Of a stretch of DNA of 64,000 nucleotides, positions 35,426-47,338 are shown piece by piece. Position 1 is the stretch's first letter. Every line of letters begins with the position of its first letter. The notes under the pieces are model-generated. The model searched no databases, was not told where the DNA came from, and saw nothing but the letters and a program-made list of their open reading frames with translations. The position numbers were made by a program, and so were the translations under genes. This stretch comes from Actinomucor elegans (Eukaryota; Mucoromycota; Mucoromycetes; Mucorales; Mucoraceae): NCBI GenBank assembly GCA_026027325.1, contig JAMSLZ010000008.1, positions 1,364,001-1,428,000 on the forward strand, in the 5' to 3' direction.

Positions 35426-35818
35426 TTAGTGATCACCTTCAGCAGCATGACCAGCCTTGGAGGAAAGGTAAGCATGTCTAGACTTGGCGGTAGTGTAAAT
35501 GAAATAACCGAGACCGAAAGCGACACCAACATAAGGGATTTGAGAGGTGACACGACGAGCAGTGTTGAAGACGGCTCTGTGAGCAGCACCAGCGAAAGCT
35601 CTTTGTTCAAAAGGAGACAAAATGTAGGTAACAACACCCTATTACAAAAAGCTATTAGTATACGGTATCTAAAGTATTATCAACAACTTACTCTTTGAGT
35701 AGGTCCACCCATGTGACCCCACCTAAGAATCAATGACATGTTAGATTATAATATAACTGTTTTTGAATATATTCTAGCTTACCAGCCCATATAAGTTTTT
35801 CCTCCAGCAGCACCCATT
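35426..35818 (-). CDS. QCR8: Cytochrome bc1 complex subunit 8 (QCR8/UcrQ)
   Basis: Three exons, 35818-35784, 35722-35692 and 35638-35426, giving 92 aa; yeast Qcr8 is 94. It is a small single-span subunit of ubiquinol-cytochrome c reductase (complex III) in the mitochondrial inner membrane, next to cytochrome b at the quinone site. Family marks are [31 protein letters not shown], split over the exons (given here as [16 protein letters not shown] and [12 protein letters not shown]), then the membrane helix YVGVAFGLGYFIYTT and a C-terminal YLSSKAGHAAEG. The 31-nt middle exon is unusually short but frames both sides. The ATG at 35818 is the only start that includes the GGKTYMGWW segment. Confidence 0.96.
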
Positions 35819-36835
35819 TTTAATGTAATAAAATCTTTAAAGTAATTCAAGAAAATGAGTATCAAAGTCAAGTCAAATGGAATCTAATATTTACCTTTTT
35901 GGTTTTTAAAGAAAAAGGTTTAAAATGAGCTTGGAGGAATCATCGCCCTTGCCAAATTGTTAAAATCGGGGATTGAAAGCCGGAAGGATACTGTCTGTAC
36001 GTCATCAAACAGAAACAGTCTCAGGAGTCATTATACCTTCGATCAGTAAGTAGGGTATTACATAGAAGTGTTTTATTGGAGAGCGGAAATTGGATAACTC
36101 GCGGTAGCTCTAGATGTAGCGTTACTTTTAAGCAGCCTTCATATGGTAAAAAAGTTTGATAGAAGCAATATTAATGAAGTTTGTAGAGCATCGAATATGC
36201 ACATCAAATGGAGTAAGTATTACTCTTAATTGCACTCTAAATATGGGAGGTTTATTGAAATTACATGCAACACTTAAGATTTTTCATTTTATAACAAAGA
36301 GGCGCGTTTTTTTTTACATGAAAATCACTGTTGAAAAATTATTCACATATACCCTTGAATGTAAGAAGTTTTTTAATATTAGAACTCTATCTCGAAAGCG
36401 ATATTGCTGTAATCAAAGGAGGTATACCTTATGGTAAAACGTGAGCTCCTACTCAAAAGTGAGGTGATCATATAAATCGAGAAATTATGCAAACATCAAC
36501 TTACCGTTCAGTTGAACCTATTCATGTATCTTTGAATTAAAGTTTTTCATTGTCTTTACTGCTTAATATAATAAAAAAAAAGGCCAATCTGCTTCTAATA
36601 TTTTCTATACTCTCCCAGCCATACCAGAATCTACTTTTACCAGGTGAATCTATAGTATAACTGGCCCCAAAAATTCGATGTCTTTTCTATTGCAATAAAC
36701 CCGCAGTTCCATTGAGACAACCACAAGTCATCAATATCGGAGTTACGAGTGGGAGCAAAATTTTAGATGTTGCGTGTAGCTTCCAGCAAAACCATTTTCT
36801 TTTCAAGTTAATCTACACAATTAAATAATAAAAAT
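35819..36835. other. Divergent promoter region between QCR8 and NOT4
   Basis: 1.0 kb. A 93-codon plus-strand frame at 36156-36437 has no family marks. No TATA box is clear. Nothing else is seen. Confidence 0.45.
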
Positions 36836-38813
36836 ATGGATTCGGACGATGATCTCGACTGCCCTCTTTGTATGGAAGAGTTGGATATTGCTGATCGCAA
36901 TTTTAGACCTTGTCCTTGTGGCTACCAAGTAACAATTTTATAAAGAATAATATAAACGTTTTATCACAACTCAACTCGAAAATTCAGATTTGTAGATTTT
37001 GCTGGCATCATATTAAAGAAAACTTGAACGGAAGATGTCCTGCATGGTAAAGAAGAGTATATGAACGTGTTGATAAAGGGTCTAATTGTTCGAATTAGCC
37101 GTAGAGAGTATTCAGAGGAAATGGTCGAGTTTCAACCAGTTAGTGCGGACGAGTAAAGTATATCTAAAGACATAGAGTATTGCCGACTAATCGAGAATAT
37201 CAAACTCTAGACTCCAGCGTATTAGAAAGGAAAAGAGAGAGAAGGAAAAGCAGCAAAAGGATATGGAGTCTGCTAATAGAAGACATCTTTCGAGTATGCG
37301 CGTTGTTCAAAAGAATCTCGTGTATATTATTGGTCTGCATCCTCGGTTAGCGACTGAAGAGGTAAACATTGTAAACTTGTAATGGCTCTAAATTTTAACA
37401 CGGTTCTTGCAGATTGTTCGCTCCAACGATTACTTTGGTCAGTTTGGTAAAATATCCAAGATCGTAATCAATAAGCGACCCGCACTTCCTGCTTCTCAAA
37501 TGACATCGCTACCTAGTGCAGCAGTGTATGTCACTTATTATAGAAAAGAAGATGCAGCTAAAGCAATCGCCGCTGTTGATGGAACTGTGATTGCTGACCG
37601 AGTAGTAAGGTAAAAGAGATGAACTGGTAGTTGATTGTGTGTAACTTACATGTTCATCAGAGCTTCTTATGGTACTACCAAGTATTGTACCTATTATTTA
37701 CGTAACATGACATGTCCAAACCCCAACTGTCTCTATCTCCACGAACAAGGTGAAGATATGGATACAATCTCAAAAGAAGAGTTGGCTACTGGGTAATAGG
37801 AACGCATTTGAACTGAGTAATACAACCAACTCACATTTTGTTTTAGTAAACATCATATGCGTGATATGCTGACTGAAGACGATGAGGAAGATGATCATGA
37901 TAGATATGAAGGACCAAGCCATCAATCGCATGTGCAGCAGCGTCCTCAGTTATCAAGCGATGATTTCCCGGCTGTATCATCTACTATTCACAAATCAAAT
38001 CATCAAAAACTAACAGATGATTCTGCTCTACCTGCCTCAGCTTCTTGGGCCAAAATTGGCACAAATAGTACACCTTCTACTCCTGTATTGGCTGTTTCTG
38101 ATTCGTTTGGACCTACTTTGTCAGCAGCTGTAGCCGCTTCTCAGCAAAAGACACAGTTTCCTCCAATGCCAAAGCGTAAAAGCGAAAAGAAAAAGAGGAA
38201 AGAGCAGCTGCAACAACAGAAAGCAACGCCTGAATTACCATCTGCTACTGCAAATACATCTAGTAAAACTGAACCTACTGACCAACAGCAGCAGCAACAG
38301 CAACAGCAGCAAGAGCTTGCAACAGCTTCTTCCCCTACATCTTCATCTACTTGTTCTGCAGCGCAGCAAGCAGCCGTACCTTCAATCTTTGAGCAAGGAC
38401 TCACAGGCTTTGTTTTAGGGCAAGCCTATCGAGATTTATGTCCATTACCTACTGAGGCTGAATTTGAGTCTAAACAAAAGCAAGATGATCAAGCTGCCGA
38501 GGATTTGACCTTGGGTGTTTCAGCTTTGCTATTAGAAGACAATGCTGTAGCCGAGCCTTCGCCTGCACAGCGAAACTTGGAAGCTATTCAATCTGCTTCT
38601 ACATCCACGTTGATACCTTCTACCGTTCCCTCTGTGCTTGACTTTTTAACCTACTCAACACCTACTCCCAAGTATACTGGATTATTCAATCCATTCTCTC
38701 ATATGGCCATCCTGGGTGCTCAACATCCTGGTGGTGCAGCTGCTCTTTTGAATGCTAATAACTTGGATTCTCCAGTCCGTAGACATTCAAGATTTGGTTT
38801 CGCTCAAGCATAA
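36836..38813 (+). CDS. NOT4: CCR4-NOT E3 ubiquitin ligase NOT4/CNOT4
   Basis: Seven exons: 36836-36928, 36988-37046, 37099-37152, 37211-37361, 37413-37609, 37661-37792 and 37847-38813; 550 aa. It is the RING ligase of the CCR4-NOT complex, acting in mRNA turnover and ribosome-linked quality control. It has a C4C4 RING at about 9-55 (DCPLCMEELD, PCPCGYQICRFCW, CPACRREY), the RING-RRM linker helix (ELQRIRKEKREKEKQQ), an RRM at about 105-190 (NLVYIIGLHPRLA, YFGQFGKISKIVINK) and a CCCH finger (YCTYYLRNMTCPNPNCLYLHE). A disordered tail carries a run of ten Q and an FPPMPKRKSEKKKRKEQ basic patch. The tail should hold the NOT1-binding segment, but I cannot place it. It ends 29 nt before the stop of the V-ATPase gene on the other strand. 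Confidence 0.96.
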
Positions 38814-38842
38814 TAATAATCGCATTTAATAAAATATATCTT

Positions 38843-41800
38843 TTAATTTTCAAGTAAGGCAGAAAATGAGAATGGTTCAAACTTGATACCATCACCATTG
38901 TAAAATTTGCCATCAAACTCAACCCAATGAAGACGCTACAGTAAAGCTATCGTTAAAACAAGAACGAAAAAAATATACAAAAAAAAAAAAAAAATGCAAA
39001 TACACTCCTTACCAAAGCATGAAGAAAAGCAGAAAGTCCTTCCATACATAGCAGAATACCTATAGTCAAGACAAACCACATACTAAAGCCAATGACGAGT
39101 CCAGTAACTGCAATGGCTCCTGTGAAATTGAACCAGATCTTGAGTGTCATGTCCCATAAGACACTTGATAGCTCTATCAATTGTATTAACATCGTGTTTG
39201 CAGGTCCATCAAATCGCACTTACGAGCATGGGCAAGTGATAAAGCCCAAAGACGAAGATAAGATGCAGTATTGGAAATGCAATTAAGACAGAATTCAATA
39301 GTATGGATTGTTTGATGGATCATTTCTTCACCAAAATCAAACTATCAAGAAAGGTGTGATGAATATAAACGATGCAGCATGTCTACAGGAATATATATAC
39401 ATACCTCTTCTTCTTCTTTCTCGTCATCGTCATTGATAGCAGTATCAGAAGAGTTACTTCCTGAAGCGTGAATTGCTTCATCTGAGTCAATGGCATGGTA
39501 TTGGTGCTGTTCGTGCTGCTTCTTCATATAGTATGGTTTGGCAAACCACATCCAAGGTACACATACCAGTGCCACGAGAATAAGCACAAGCTGCACAGTT
39601 CCTTGTCCTGGATAAAGCTGATCTTGGGGCTCCACTTTGCCTGGAGTCAAGAACATGTAAATTAACATGTTCAATAGATTAGGCGGTGCATTATGAATAT
39701 GATGTCCTTGACTGTCTAGCTCCCACCAATTGACACTCCATTTATACATGATACAAAAGATCAAATAGCCGAATACTGATTCCATGAACAGAATTTGAGG
39801 TACAAACTCTAGCCATACAAAGGCCTTTTTACCATAGTATACATGGTTATATACATTCAGACAGATGGCAAAAGACATCTACAAAGCAATGTTAATAATA
39901 TTTGCAAATGATTCATTATATAGTTACATGAATAACACCAATGATGATGGCTTGTTTCATCTTGTACGAGTTGGAAAAAAGCAAAAAATTCTCTGAGCCA
40001 TGCCATGCCTAGGAACTGATTGTCAATCACACGAGCAAAGGAATTCAAAATAATTCTACTTACAGGATCAAATCCAAAAGCATAGACTTGTCCATTCGGT
40101 ATACCTTCCACGGTTTCGGTAGACGTGTAATTGGAAGGCCAGTCAAAACCAGACTTGAATACATTCAAAGATAATGAAAAGATATCATTGTAGATGCATC
40201 CAGTAAAGATAGAAAAGATACCCATCATCAACATCATGTAGCGGCCGCCGAAAAACATAGTAAAGATCTCGTCCTTGACAGAAGCCAACTTTTTCTCATT
40301 TAAAACTAGATAGAGCGCAAACAAAAACATCAAGAAACCATGGCCAATATCACCAAACATGATGGCAAACAGAAAAGGGAACGAGATGATGGTAAATAAG
40401 CCTGGATTTACTTCGCGGTAACGAGCAATACCGTAGGCATCAATAATCGTCTGGAAGCCCTCAGTGAACCTGTTTGTCCTATGATAGGTAGGCGGCTTTC
40501 TTTTCGTGTCTATCTCTTTAATGACTGTAGGTAAGTTGGTGCCTGAGGTATTGATAGCATTCTTAAGCGCCAAATGAACAATAGGCGCGTCACTTTTAGC
40601 ACACCAGCCTTCAGCAATCAGACATTTACGATTGGAATCGTAGTTGAGCAGGTTCATAGTGTGATAAATACCCTTTTCTTTACGAACCGTGGTGAACCAA
40701 GCTGTTAAATTATCAGCCACTTCCATGAGTTCATTTCGGCGTGTCTCTTTGGTACGAGAAAGGACCTGGAGAAGAATGAGTTAAAAATGTATTTGCTATG
40801 TGTTTGTGTTTTTCTTACGATTTCCAAATCTTTGATACGCGTTGTAGTTTCTTGAAGAGCTACCTCGCGTTTGGTGCTCGAATCTTCCACTATATAGAGC
40901 GTGCCGCCCATACTCTCAGTGATCTTTTTGATTTTGTTAATGACTTGCTCACCGTGAGCAAATATAGCAAAGACATTCTTCTGTACTATCTTGTCCGCAT
41001 CCGATGGATCAATAACAGGAGCTTGTACTTCAGCAAATTTCATGAGTAGGTTACCACGCAAGATGCGCCAAAGTACACGTTCGAAAGTTTGGATTTTCGA
41101 TCTAGGAATAACGCCAGTGACATAACCCAAGTTCTCAATATGTCCATGCTGGCCCTGCTCAATATCCTCGCCATCTGTATCAGCAGTGGCATCTTCCAGC
41201 AAAGGAGCTGACGAAGAGTCCGTTTGGTGTAACTGAATTCTGGATTCCGCCTACAAGTTTATTGGAGTGAATATGCATATATCAATACTAATATTACATA
41301 CCTGTTCAAAGAACGGAGAAGATTCGATCAAGACATGTCGAAGCTCAGTCAATTGTAGATAGGTATGCTGTAACTTTTCATAATAATTATTCATATCGGT
41401 GATGCGTTTTTCATGATCTTTGAGCTTTTCTTCCATATCATCGATTTCTTGCGCTGTACGAGCACCTGGCGTATCCATAGCTGGCGGGAGAGGTCTTTTA
41501 GCTATGTCTGATTTCTCGATTTGAGCTTGAAAGAATCCTATGTGTATATATAAGTCAAAGGCAGCCAGCAGATTTGTATATGTTTCAGGTGTACGTACTG
41601 CATTGTCTTTCCATTTCATCCAGTTTTCGTATTTCAGCAACAAACGCGCGTTGGAAAGCGTTTACTTTTGGGTTCATCTATTCAAGATACGTCAATTAAT
41701 TGAAAAATAGTAGTATACTTTTTATTATTATTCTTACGTCTCTGAACTGCACTTTGCCTAGTTCTCCAAGCTCGGCTACACATGTATGTGCAACTTCAGA

Positions 41801-41869
41801 TGGGATAAACATCTGCGTAAGAGTCATCTCTTCCGAACGGAAAAGACTACTATGGCTATCTTCTTCCAT
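38843..41869 (-). CDS. VPH1: V-type H+-ATPase subunit a
   Basis: Ten exons, 41869-41738, 41677-41599, 41537-41302, 41250-40819, 40765-40064, 40008-39928, 39878-39405, 39341-39224, 39173-39013 and 38935-38843, giving 835 aa (yeast Vph1 is 840). It is the membrane a subunit of the V0 sector and provides the proton half-channels that acidify vacuoles, Golgi and endosomes. The cytosolic half starts [21 protein letters not shown] and has the [17 protein letters not shown] coiled coil. The membrane half includes [25 protein letters not shown] and [18 protein letters not shown]; the essential arginine (yeast R735) is R742 here. The last exon ends [14 protein letters not shown] then FEPFSF, as in the family. 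All introns are 48-77 nt. A single copy is seen, so vacuolar (Vph1) versus Golgi (Stv1) form cannot be told. Confidence 0.96.
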
Positions 41870-43639
41870 GTTTAATGATTGAGTTTTAGAAGAAAAAAAA
41901 AAGTAAAAAAAAAAAAAAAGAGAATCAGTTAGTTGATTTAAATACAAAACCCTCAAACGTTTCGCATAAACGTTCCTTGCAGACGTGACTGTGGGGAAAG
42001 TGACGTTACAAATAACGATAGACTTGTAAACAAGATTATATATCACTGTATATAACATTAAAATATGAATGGTTATCCTGCAAGCTTATCAGTTGGTTTT
42101 CAATTGAGCAATGCATTTTTGTCGGTGGGTAGAAAAAAGTATCACCAAGAAAAGAGCGAACAATAGTATATATTTGCTTATCATCACTACATAAGTGTGA
42201 CAATTTATTAACAACATCCAAATGAAGCGTGTCTATAACACCATGTAATATAATATATCCAATGCAAGATGATGTTTAGATGTTTCTTTCTGATAATTGA
42301 AGGAGTGTGTCGGTTTCGTTGGATATCGGAGATTAAATAAAATAATGTTGTTGTTGCTGCTATGCCGCCAGCCCTCGATAGAAAAAAAGATTAAAATTTA
42401 ACGTACTTATACCAGTAAAAGCCAAACCAATGTTTTTATTTTCAGAATACCCGTAGGATATAATATGATGTTCTAAGTGTGTGTGTTTTTGGCATACTTA
42501 TACAGTATGGTAATTTTGACATAAACAACTCTGACATTACAATATCTTTATCTTATAAAACTTGCATCAACCACAACATGGGAGCATATTATGTGGCTTT
42601 TACTACTATTATGAGGAGTTAACTTTGTATGTATTATACAATATAGTTATAATTTGAATCTTTAGTTCAAAAAATTGTGACATGATTTAGCCCGAAGGAT
42701 TATAACAATAGTGGGGTTACTTGATGAAACCTTTCAAGACAAAAAGTAAGGATATTAGCTTGAACCCTAGGAACTAAATAGAATGAAATGTGCTCTTTCA
42801 ATACATAAACGGTTATCGCTTTGTATTTACAGGAGAAAAGTACAGAGAAGATTTAAAGTAAAACCATCTCTCTCTGGAGCATTTTTTTTTCTTTTTGTAT
42901 TTGTTTGGTCCAAAGCCTATATCACCCAAGAGAAAACTGCATCCAATATAGTTTTAATTAAGAAGCCAGAAATCAAACGCGAATTCAACGTTCTTTATAT
43001 GAAAGTTTTTATTTTTTTTGTTTCTGGCATAAAATTTTGGACTAGATTTTTAAATAATAGCTAGGAACATAATGTGGTAGATTTTGACGTGTGTGATCTC
43101 AATAGATCTCAGTCCGATTTCACATCTGAAGAGTCATTTATGAGCGGAATGAGCTACTGTATCTATAAATGCATTAATTTAATTTTAGTGTGTTTATTGC
43201 GTTTGAGATCTATTAATGAATAACTTTCATTAGTAGAACAGTTGACTTAATCTCGAAATCAAATATCTTTAAACCGAGGCCAACTCTCCCATCTCGAGTT
43301 TATAATTAAATAAATAAAATGTTTCACTGAATATACAAAACGAACAATCAAATACTCGGATGATAACAGACACTAATTCAACTGGTACTTGCCCTATTAA
43401 GGATTTGTTTTGCTACAAACTACAGTAGTAGTTTTGATTACCTGCCAATCATTAGTACCCATTTAATGTATTCGAGTACCGCTTCGGTCAGTAACTGATG
43501 CATCCATGATGATGAGAAGCTCGTTTTTAATAATTTTCTGATTCCGTGTTCCATAATTAAAAATAAAGCTATTCCCTTTTCTTTTTTCTCTTTTCTTTTT
43601 CTCTCTTTTTTTGTCCCTTTTCCATATTTGAAATATACA
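41870..43639. other. Divergent region between V-ATPase a and the BAR-SH3 gene
   Basis: 1.8 kb. The V-ATPase leader has two A-rich runs (about 41892-41920). Open frames (for example 42783-43064) are AT-rich and carry no domain. The last 70 nt before the BAR gene (about 43573-43622) are strongly pyrimidine-rich, a likely initiation zone. Confidence 0.45.
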
Positions 43640-45833
43640 ATGATTAAAAACATAGGGAAGCTCAAGCAGGTAAAGTTGATTGCTTTTGTTTTATTTTGTG
43701 AAGGAAGGCGCAAAGCAGGGGAAAAAAAAAGAGAGAGCGAGTTATTGATACTAAGGCTTTTTCGTCAACGAGCCCTACGTATCTTGAGTTGCTCTTTTTA
43801 TATATATAAAAGAACAGCCCACTCGCTTGTTTTTTTTTCTCTTTGCTTTCTTTTCAGAATAGATCCAGACTTTATGTAATTCGGAGTTGTGTCCAATTTA
43901 ATAACTTTATTATAATTAGTGGACAGGTGAAAAATTTGGATCAGCCAAAACTACCTTACAAACCGAGGATTTTCAACGTCTTGAAGTTGAAACTGAAAGG
44001 AAACGCATCGCCTATGAAAAGTTACATGCATCTGCATTATTGATGCAATCTCAACTTGTAAAAAAGAAGCTCTCCCCCGAAGATAACAAGTCCAAGCGTT
44101 TACCTAGTGATATGTTTGGTGTTTGCATGAGTAACTATGGTAATGAGTTTACGGATGATACACCACTAGGTAAAAAAAAAAAAAAAAAAGAGGAGTCGAT
44201 ACATAGGGGAAGCTGATCATTCCATGATAGGTATCGCAACGGTCAATTTCGGTCAAGCCCAATCTAAACTGGCAAATTTTCAAGAAGAATATGCTGAATC
44301 CATGCGTAATGAATACATTGAAAAGTTAGATGAAGGGCTTCAACAGTTTAAAGAGTATCAGGCGCTTCGCAAGAAACTTGAATCGCGTCGATTGGATTAT
44401 GATTCCAAGTTGAGTCGTTTACAAAAATCTAAAAAGGAGAATCCCGGCCTAGAACAAGAATTACAAGCAGCCAAGATGAAATTCGAAGATTCAGAGTACG
44501 ATGTAATTCAAAAGATGGCTTCTTTACAAGAGTTTGAGGTATAAGAGCTCCCAATTATGCGACTAGGTAATGATACTCAATCTGAAACGTAGGACGAGCA
44601 CTGTCAAGCACTACAGACTTTCTTGGATATCCAGTATGAATTCTTCGCTCAATCTTTGGAGGCCTTGAGTGAAGTCAAGGCCAATTGGGGCACACCTATG
44701 GTCAATAATACGCCTAGCTTAGCTAACGCTCGCTCTAATACTATAAGACGTCCCCCTAATGGTTTATCTCGTACATCCAGCAATAACTCTACTGGTGCTG
44801 AAGACAGTGGCAATGCAGCCATGAACTTGTTGAGATCAGCTACACCAAGAAAGCTATCGATTGGAAGAAATACGAGCACCGATAGTAGTTCATTAAGCCT
44901 TGCATCTACAGTAAGACGCGTTCCTAGTCGTAATAACTCCACTTTCAGCGATCGTGACGATCTTCCTGTCCCTAACAGCCGAGCTACTCCTCCACCAGCG
45001 CCACCAGTCTTACCCCGTAGACAATGTAAGTTATTTACTACCATCATTAGTAGATCTAACCGTCTTAATGAAATGTAGCACAAGCTGCCCAAGAAGCACC
45101 AATGAAAAACCAAAGAAAAGCGGTGTATGACTTTGGTGGAGAAAATGCAGATGAGCTTTCTTTCCGTATTGGCGATGTGATTGAAGTGGTTGAAGAAGTA
45201 GATGAAGGGTGGTGGCTAGGAGAAGTTACTGAACCAAACGGTTTTGTACGTCGAGGTATCTTTCCTGTTAATTATACAGAGCTTGTTATTGCTCAACAGC
45301 AGCCACAGAGTGCTGGTCCACCTATGCCTGCAAGACCTATCATGTCTCAATCTAACTCGACCCAACATTACGATTATATCCCAGAAGAAGAAACTTACAG
45401 TTCAGAACCCAGCGGTTATCACCATCAAGAAGAGTCTTCTCCATTCGGTGATGTCAATCGCGCCTCCCACAACAGCTCACCAAGAAACTTTTCATACAGT
45501 CGACCTAACCAACCTAGCCGTACTTTATCGTCTAACACTAGCAGTATTTCGCCTGCTAGTTCACCTGTTCCTCAATACAAAACTACGACCAAGCGAGCCC
45601 CTCCGCCCCCACCTCCTTCCTCGCGTACACCTCCAGCCACGTCTTCTATACGCAACATGAAGCCAAGTGGGGTTCGTACGGCTCCCACTACACCTCAGGT
45701 CCATGTCACGCAAAGTGATAGTTATTTCGATTCTAATGCTACACCTGCTTGCGGTGATTGTGGATGTGATGAATTTACTGCCAATATCTTCAAGAAGGGC
45801 CATTGTAACAACTGCTTCCATAAGCACTTTTAA
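43640..45833 (+). CDS. BAR-SH3 membrane-shaping protein with C-terminal zinc knuckle
   Basis: Five exons: 43640-43669, 43920-44169, 44231-44538, 44593-45025 and 45079-45833; 591 aa. The N-terminal BAR domain (about 1-245) starts MIKNIGKLKQWTGEKFG and continues with LEVETERKRIAYEKLH, FQEEYAESMRNEYIEKLDE and YQALRKKLESRRLDYDSKL, the pattern of fungal endophilin/amphiphysin-like BAR proteins that bind and curve membranes. A Ser/Pro-rich linker follows, then an SH3 domain at about 354-410 (AVYDFGGENADELSF, DEGWWLGEV, GIFPVNYTEL), a Pro-rich segment (PPPPPPSSR), and a C-terminal Cys/His cluster (CGDCGCDEF ... CNNCFHKHF). A role in endocytosis with actin is likely by family. The first exon codes only ten residues and is followed by a 250-nt intron, long for this genome. 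Confidence 0.92.
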
Positions 45834-46400
45834 AATAAAGAATTTATTCTGGCTAGTAACAATAAGCAGGAGTGCATTCTTTTGATGGTGAACTACTGCA
45901 AAGGCCCTTTTTCATGCGCTGGGTTCTAGATACCTTAGAAAACATATAATCGATAGTTTAATGTAGCACAATGTACGCCACAAACACGAATCTAAATCCT
46001 TTATATAATGACTCAAACGAAACGTACCATGTAAAAAAAAAAAATTTTTTTTTCTTTGTGTTTATTATGTGTATGTGTGTATGTGTGTGTGTGTGTGTGT
46101 GCGTGTGTGTGTGTGTGCAAAAATAGGGACAAAAAGGATTTCCCTTCTTTTTTTTTACTTTGCGTATATACATGCCCTAGAGAAACAAGAGCTCAAATGA
46201 TAATAATACAATATAAGGGCATTAAAACTGTTAGAACAAGGGAAAAAAAAAGGCCCTTCAAGATAGGAGAAACAAAAAAAAAAGAGAAAGAGAGAGAGAG
46301 AGGAGATATGATAAAATGAGGAAAACAAAAGAGAGAAACTCGAATAAATTAAGATATGCGCGCGCGAAATGGAGTCTAATTTTTTTTTTCTTTTGATTGA
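45834..46400. other. 3' spacer with microsatellites
   Basis: 567 nt between two convergent genes. It contains a GT repeat (about 46068-46117), an A12/T9 junction near 46033-46052, an AG repeat (about 46284-46302) and a short GCGCGCGC word near 46358. No gene. Confidence 0.6.
46068..46117 (+). repeat. GT dinucleotide microsatellite
   Basis: About 50 nt of nearly pure GT with a few interruptions (GTAT, GCGT); read directly. Confidence 0.85.
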
Positions 46401-47338
46401 TTAGTATCTTGGGTGTCTTTCTGGTCGAATAGGTTGGCGGAAAGGCAATGAAGATATAGAAGCAGGTCTATTCGATACAATCGGTGTTCGTGATGTTACG
46501 TACAAGGAGTTACGACGAGACTAAATAACTAGTTAGTTAGTATATATAATGATTAATTACTGATTTGATTACTTACCATATTTAAAGAGGAAGATGTGGG
46601 TGATAACGAAGTTGGCTGAGATTGGGGTTGCAGTGGAAACGAACATCGATTGTTGGTATAACCTTTGTTGGTATAGAATCTAGGTGGAGACCTACGTTCA
46701 TGGTGATAACTATACCGAGATATCGGTCTACTGAATTCACTGTGACTAATACTACGTGATCTCATAACAGGTCTTGTTTTATAGGCATCTCGACTAGTAG
46801 ACCTTGATCGTTCAATAGACCTTGTTTCTGGAGTAGGAGTAGGAGTAGTAATAGTAGTAGTAATAGTAGTAGAGGTAGTAGTAGTAGAAGAAGAAGAAGA
46901 AGAGGAAGAGGAAGAAGAACAAGAGGAAGAAGAGGCCGTAGTCACTTCATTCGTGGTGTTCGATGGCTTTTTAGGTTGTGATAGTAAATCTTTCATGGTT
47001 TGGAACAGTTTATGCTTTTCTTGCTTTAACACTCGAATCTTTTCACGAATTGCTTCAGAAGATGTATCGTTGATAACGACGGGAGAAGGAGGGGAGTCGG
47101 GTAAAGTAGCAGTCGGAGAGGCCATTTCCAGTAAAGCAGGGTGCACCATTTCCTCTTTTTGTTTTACTTCATCGTCTTCAAAAGTGCAAGATTCGATAGG
47201 AGGAGAGGGAAGACCGTTATCGAGGTGGAAATCATGTTTAACAGTAGGACTACGCTTAATGATACGTTGCATGATAGTAGAACGTATAGCATTCATATTC
47301 GTGGGTGGTTGAAATTCGTATCTACAGCTGGTTGACAT
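46401..47338 (-). CDS. Unrecognised serine-rich protein with a short coiled coil
   Basis: Two exons, 47338-46577 and 46520-46401, phase 0, 293 aa. I do not recognise the family. Visible parts are MSTSCRYEFQPPT at the N-terminus; a short charged helix AIREKIRVLKQEKHKLFQTM near residue 110; a run of about a dozen S followed by T-rich sequence (residues about 140-180); and arginine/serine-rich segments with RSRSTSR and MRSRSISHSE, which resemble SR-protein phosphorylation sites. The C-terminal exon reads SRRNSLYVTSRTP and ends RPERHPRY. It is probably largely disordered. An ATG-less extension upstream of 47338 was left out because the first ATG in frame is the one chosen. Confidence 0.75.

Noticed and set aside
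42783..43064. 93-codon plus-strand frame
   Set aside because: F/K-rich low-complexity translation with no family marks.
46056..46319. 87-codon plus-strand frame
   Set aside because: Made by the GT and AG microsatellites; no gene.
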